The notes under the pieces were generated by a model that worked only from the letters and a program-made list of their open reading frames with translations, did no database searches and was not told the origin of the DNA. Source: Choristocarpus tenellus KU-1152 (taxonomy: Eukaryota; Phaeophyceae). From it: a stretch of DNA of 33,288 bases. Both the position numbers and the translations under genes were made by a program. Numbering within the stretch: the first letter of the stretch is position 1; each line of letters begins with the position of its first letter. The stretch spans positions 1 through 33,288 of the forward strand of contig CAXNAD020000065.1 of NCBI GenBank assembly GCA_964200185.2. Direction: 5' to 3'. Positions 27,701 through 30,700 of the stretch are shown here, in pieces.

Positions 27701-30700
27701 GTGGCTGTAACAGGGCTACAATCGGTGGTGTCAGCTGCCAGGGCAGCAGAAGAGTTGAGGGTGCAGGTCTTGGCACCTCTACATCACCTACTCTCCCTTG
27801 GAAGTCATCGACTTGTTCCTCTATGGGAGACTTATCATCAGTACTGATTATGACTCTTGCTGGAGACTGTAGGTCATTGTTGGAGAACCTGTTAGCTCAT
27901 GGTGGTGCCAGTGGTGGTGGGCACGAGATGTCGATTTCTTCAAAGCACTTAGAAATTGTAATGCCACGAGATTCAGCTTGCATCCGCGTTCTTTCATGGG
28001 TTAGGGGAGTTGAGAGTACAGATCTACACCGTGAATTACGGTCTGCTCTGTTGAAGGAGTTCAGGGAGACAGGTGACTTACGCCACACACAATTGACTTT
28101 CCGCTTTGTGGCTGCTGCTGAGGATGGTATGGAACTGGACGAGGTGACTGCAATGCCTTAGGGTGTAAAGTACACTGGAATGTGTATGGTAGGCTTTCGA
28201 TAGAATTTGGAATTTTGAAATGGAAAAAGTGCTCAAGCAGTTGAAACTATGGTTGACATTTTTTAATAGCATGTACTCTCACAAATTGTAGCCTCTTGCG
28301 TAAATTCAAAATGATGCGACACATTTATTTAGAGGTTCATTTTTGCTTATTTAGATTCTTTACTTTGGGTCCAATGTACTAGCAAACCGAATGACCCATA
28401 TTGCCCACCATTTCCCTGTAATCTTGATACACCAACAACAACATCTGACTGAGTAGTACCAAACCTCAAAATGAGTTGCGCAGGCTTCTTTAAAGGGCGA
28501 TGATTCTGCGAGGGCATTCGCACCCGATAGAAGTGGTACCATGGATACCCCTGGGATAGCAACACACCAACCACGAGTCAGCACTCAAGCCAAGGAGCAC
28601 AGGAGCGAGGACAGTATGTCCCTGAGATTGGAAAAAGAATTCTTGGCTATAGCCTGCATGCGCAAGGTAGCATGTGCTGCAGCAGAATTCTTGCTCAGAA
28701 CGTCACAGAGAGGTAAGCAGTAGACATTTCATGCTTGCCTTGTTCTGCTCTGTGGTTTGAATGGAGAGGAAAGGGCGCTTGAAATTTGTGCTCTTGTGTT
28801 CTCATCACTTGACTGTGAATAGAGATCTAAGCAGTTGGGTATCACGATTGTGTACACAATTAGAGCAAAGCAATCAGGAAAATGAAGTGTAGCAAAGGTC
28901 AAGAGATTATTGCAGTACACCAATGTGATCATAGAATTATCTATTTCATGCATACCCCTCATGTTCACAATTTGAGGAGTACTCCTTGTGGTGCTGGTAA
29001 CACATGTAACTGTTGCCTCTGCTGCAGGTGGCAACCTTAGCCAAGTCGACCAACGCAAGGCTGCAAGGCTACTAGACGTCCTGACCTCAGCCTTAGAACT
29101 GCACAATGCCACAGTTACATCCGAAAAGGATGAGAAGGAAGTTGAAGGGTCAGAAATGAAAAATACGGCTCACCTCCGCATGTTTCTTCTCAGGCAACTG
29201 GCATTACGACCAGAGGGTGGTATAGAGGTGCTCCGCAATGCTCTTCGTTGCACACCCCTGATCCAATACCGATGGGTAGTCCATGATGACCCCCGGATTG
29301 CAGCTTTCGTGGGTAGCAGCCGCCTACCCCAGGTATGAAAGCCATCACAGACTAACAAACCTTTTGAGGAGCGGACTAAAGAGCTTGTTGAATGTCACAA
29401 GTTTGTTGTTGCCCCCATGTCTGCTGTCATTGCCATTCGATGTGCTTGTACTCTTGTAATAGATGGAGGATTCAAATTTTTGTGAACAATTAGAGAAAAA
29501 TACAAAATAGAAATCCCTATTCATGTCTCCTCTGGTTCTTTGGCACACTGGGTTATCTTGAGCACAAGGGAACACAATGAAGTCAAATTGCTCTACAGCA
29601 CATAATTCTCTCTATTGAGATCCAGCATAGTCAAGAAACTGCTTCCAGCATTTGTGTGTATATATATATATATCAATGATGTGTTTCTACAAACTGCAAA
29701 AACCCCCGTACGGTCCTTGCTAGGCTCGATAGATCAGATTGAAACATTGTTTTATTTGCAACGAACTGTTCGTACCTAAGTAACTATGAGCACACATGAA
29801 TGTGTGAACATTTTACAGATGAATATTGTGTAGTTTTTTTCTTGTCTTGACCGAAGAACGCAATCAGACCAGTACATGCAGTTAGTGTGCTAGGTGTCTA
29901 TCTTTGATGAGGGGGAGCTTGGGCGCTTCTACATTATTTTTTGTCCAACCATGACATGATATCCATTTGAAGTGAATTGTATATGAGTCAAGTATGAATG
30001 TTGGACAGGTGGAGGTAGGGTATGTATGTTATGTATATACTACTATTCAGTGGGATGATCTACGTTTCAAAAGGAATCACACCCTCTATGTTGTGATATA
30101 TTTGACACAGTTGCCATTAAAATGAGCCCAAGAGGGCAGTACATCTTCCGAAATATTTTTGTTATATAAGTGACAGATAGGGTAGTCACATCATGTATCC
30201 AGTGGACTGGGTGTTCAATAGGTATTGAATAACACATATCTAGTCATATCCTCACCTTTCTTACTAAAATTTTATGATGGGGTGACCTCATATGGCAGTT
30301 GTCAGCCGGTAGTAAGGAAATATCCAGCTTTTGTCTATGTTGTGGATGTGTCACCGATTTCGTAATTGTAGTGTTGGAGACTGATATTTTTGAAGTTAGT
30401 GGTAGCTGTAGATTCTATCCACTTGTTTTCCCTTGCTGCCTTCTTGAAGGTGCAGAAAATATTACACCGATTGCCCGCTGCCACGTGTTTCCAGATAAAT
30501 CCCCTCGAAAGAGTCCCATTCTTTCACGATTGTCGTATGGCATTGAGAAGATACATGACCTCAGGAGACTTGCAGAAACTGGAAGCAAGACTGATGGAAG
30601 TGGCCTCTCCCGCAAGGATCAATGGTGAGTAGTGAGGGATTGGAACTGGCTAAATGAGGCTCTTCTGTTCGTTGGCTATATACGAAGCAGTCAAGTTCAA

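Noticed and set aside
29654-29673. TA-rich tract as a possible promoter or origin
   Set aside because: Simple dinucleotide run inside an intron with no other regulatory signal.
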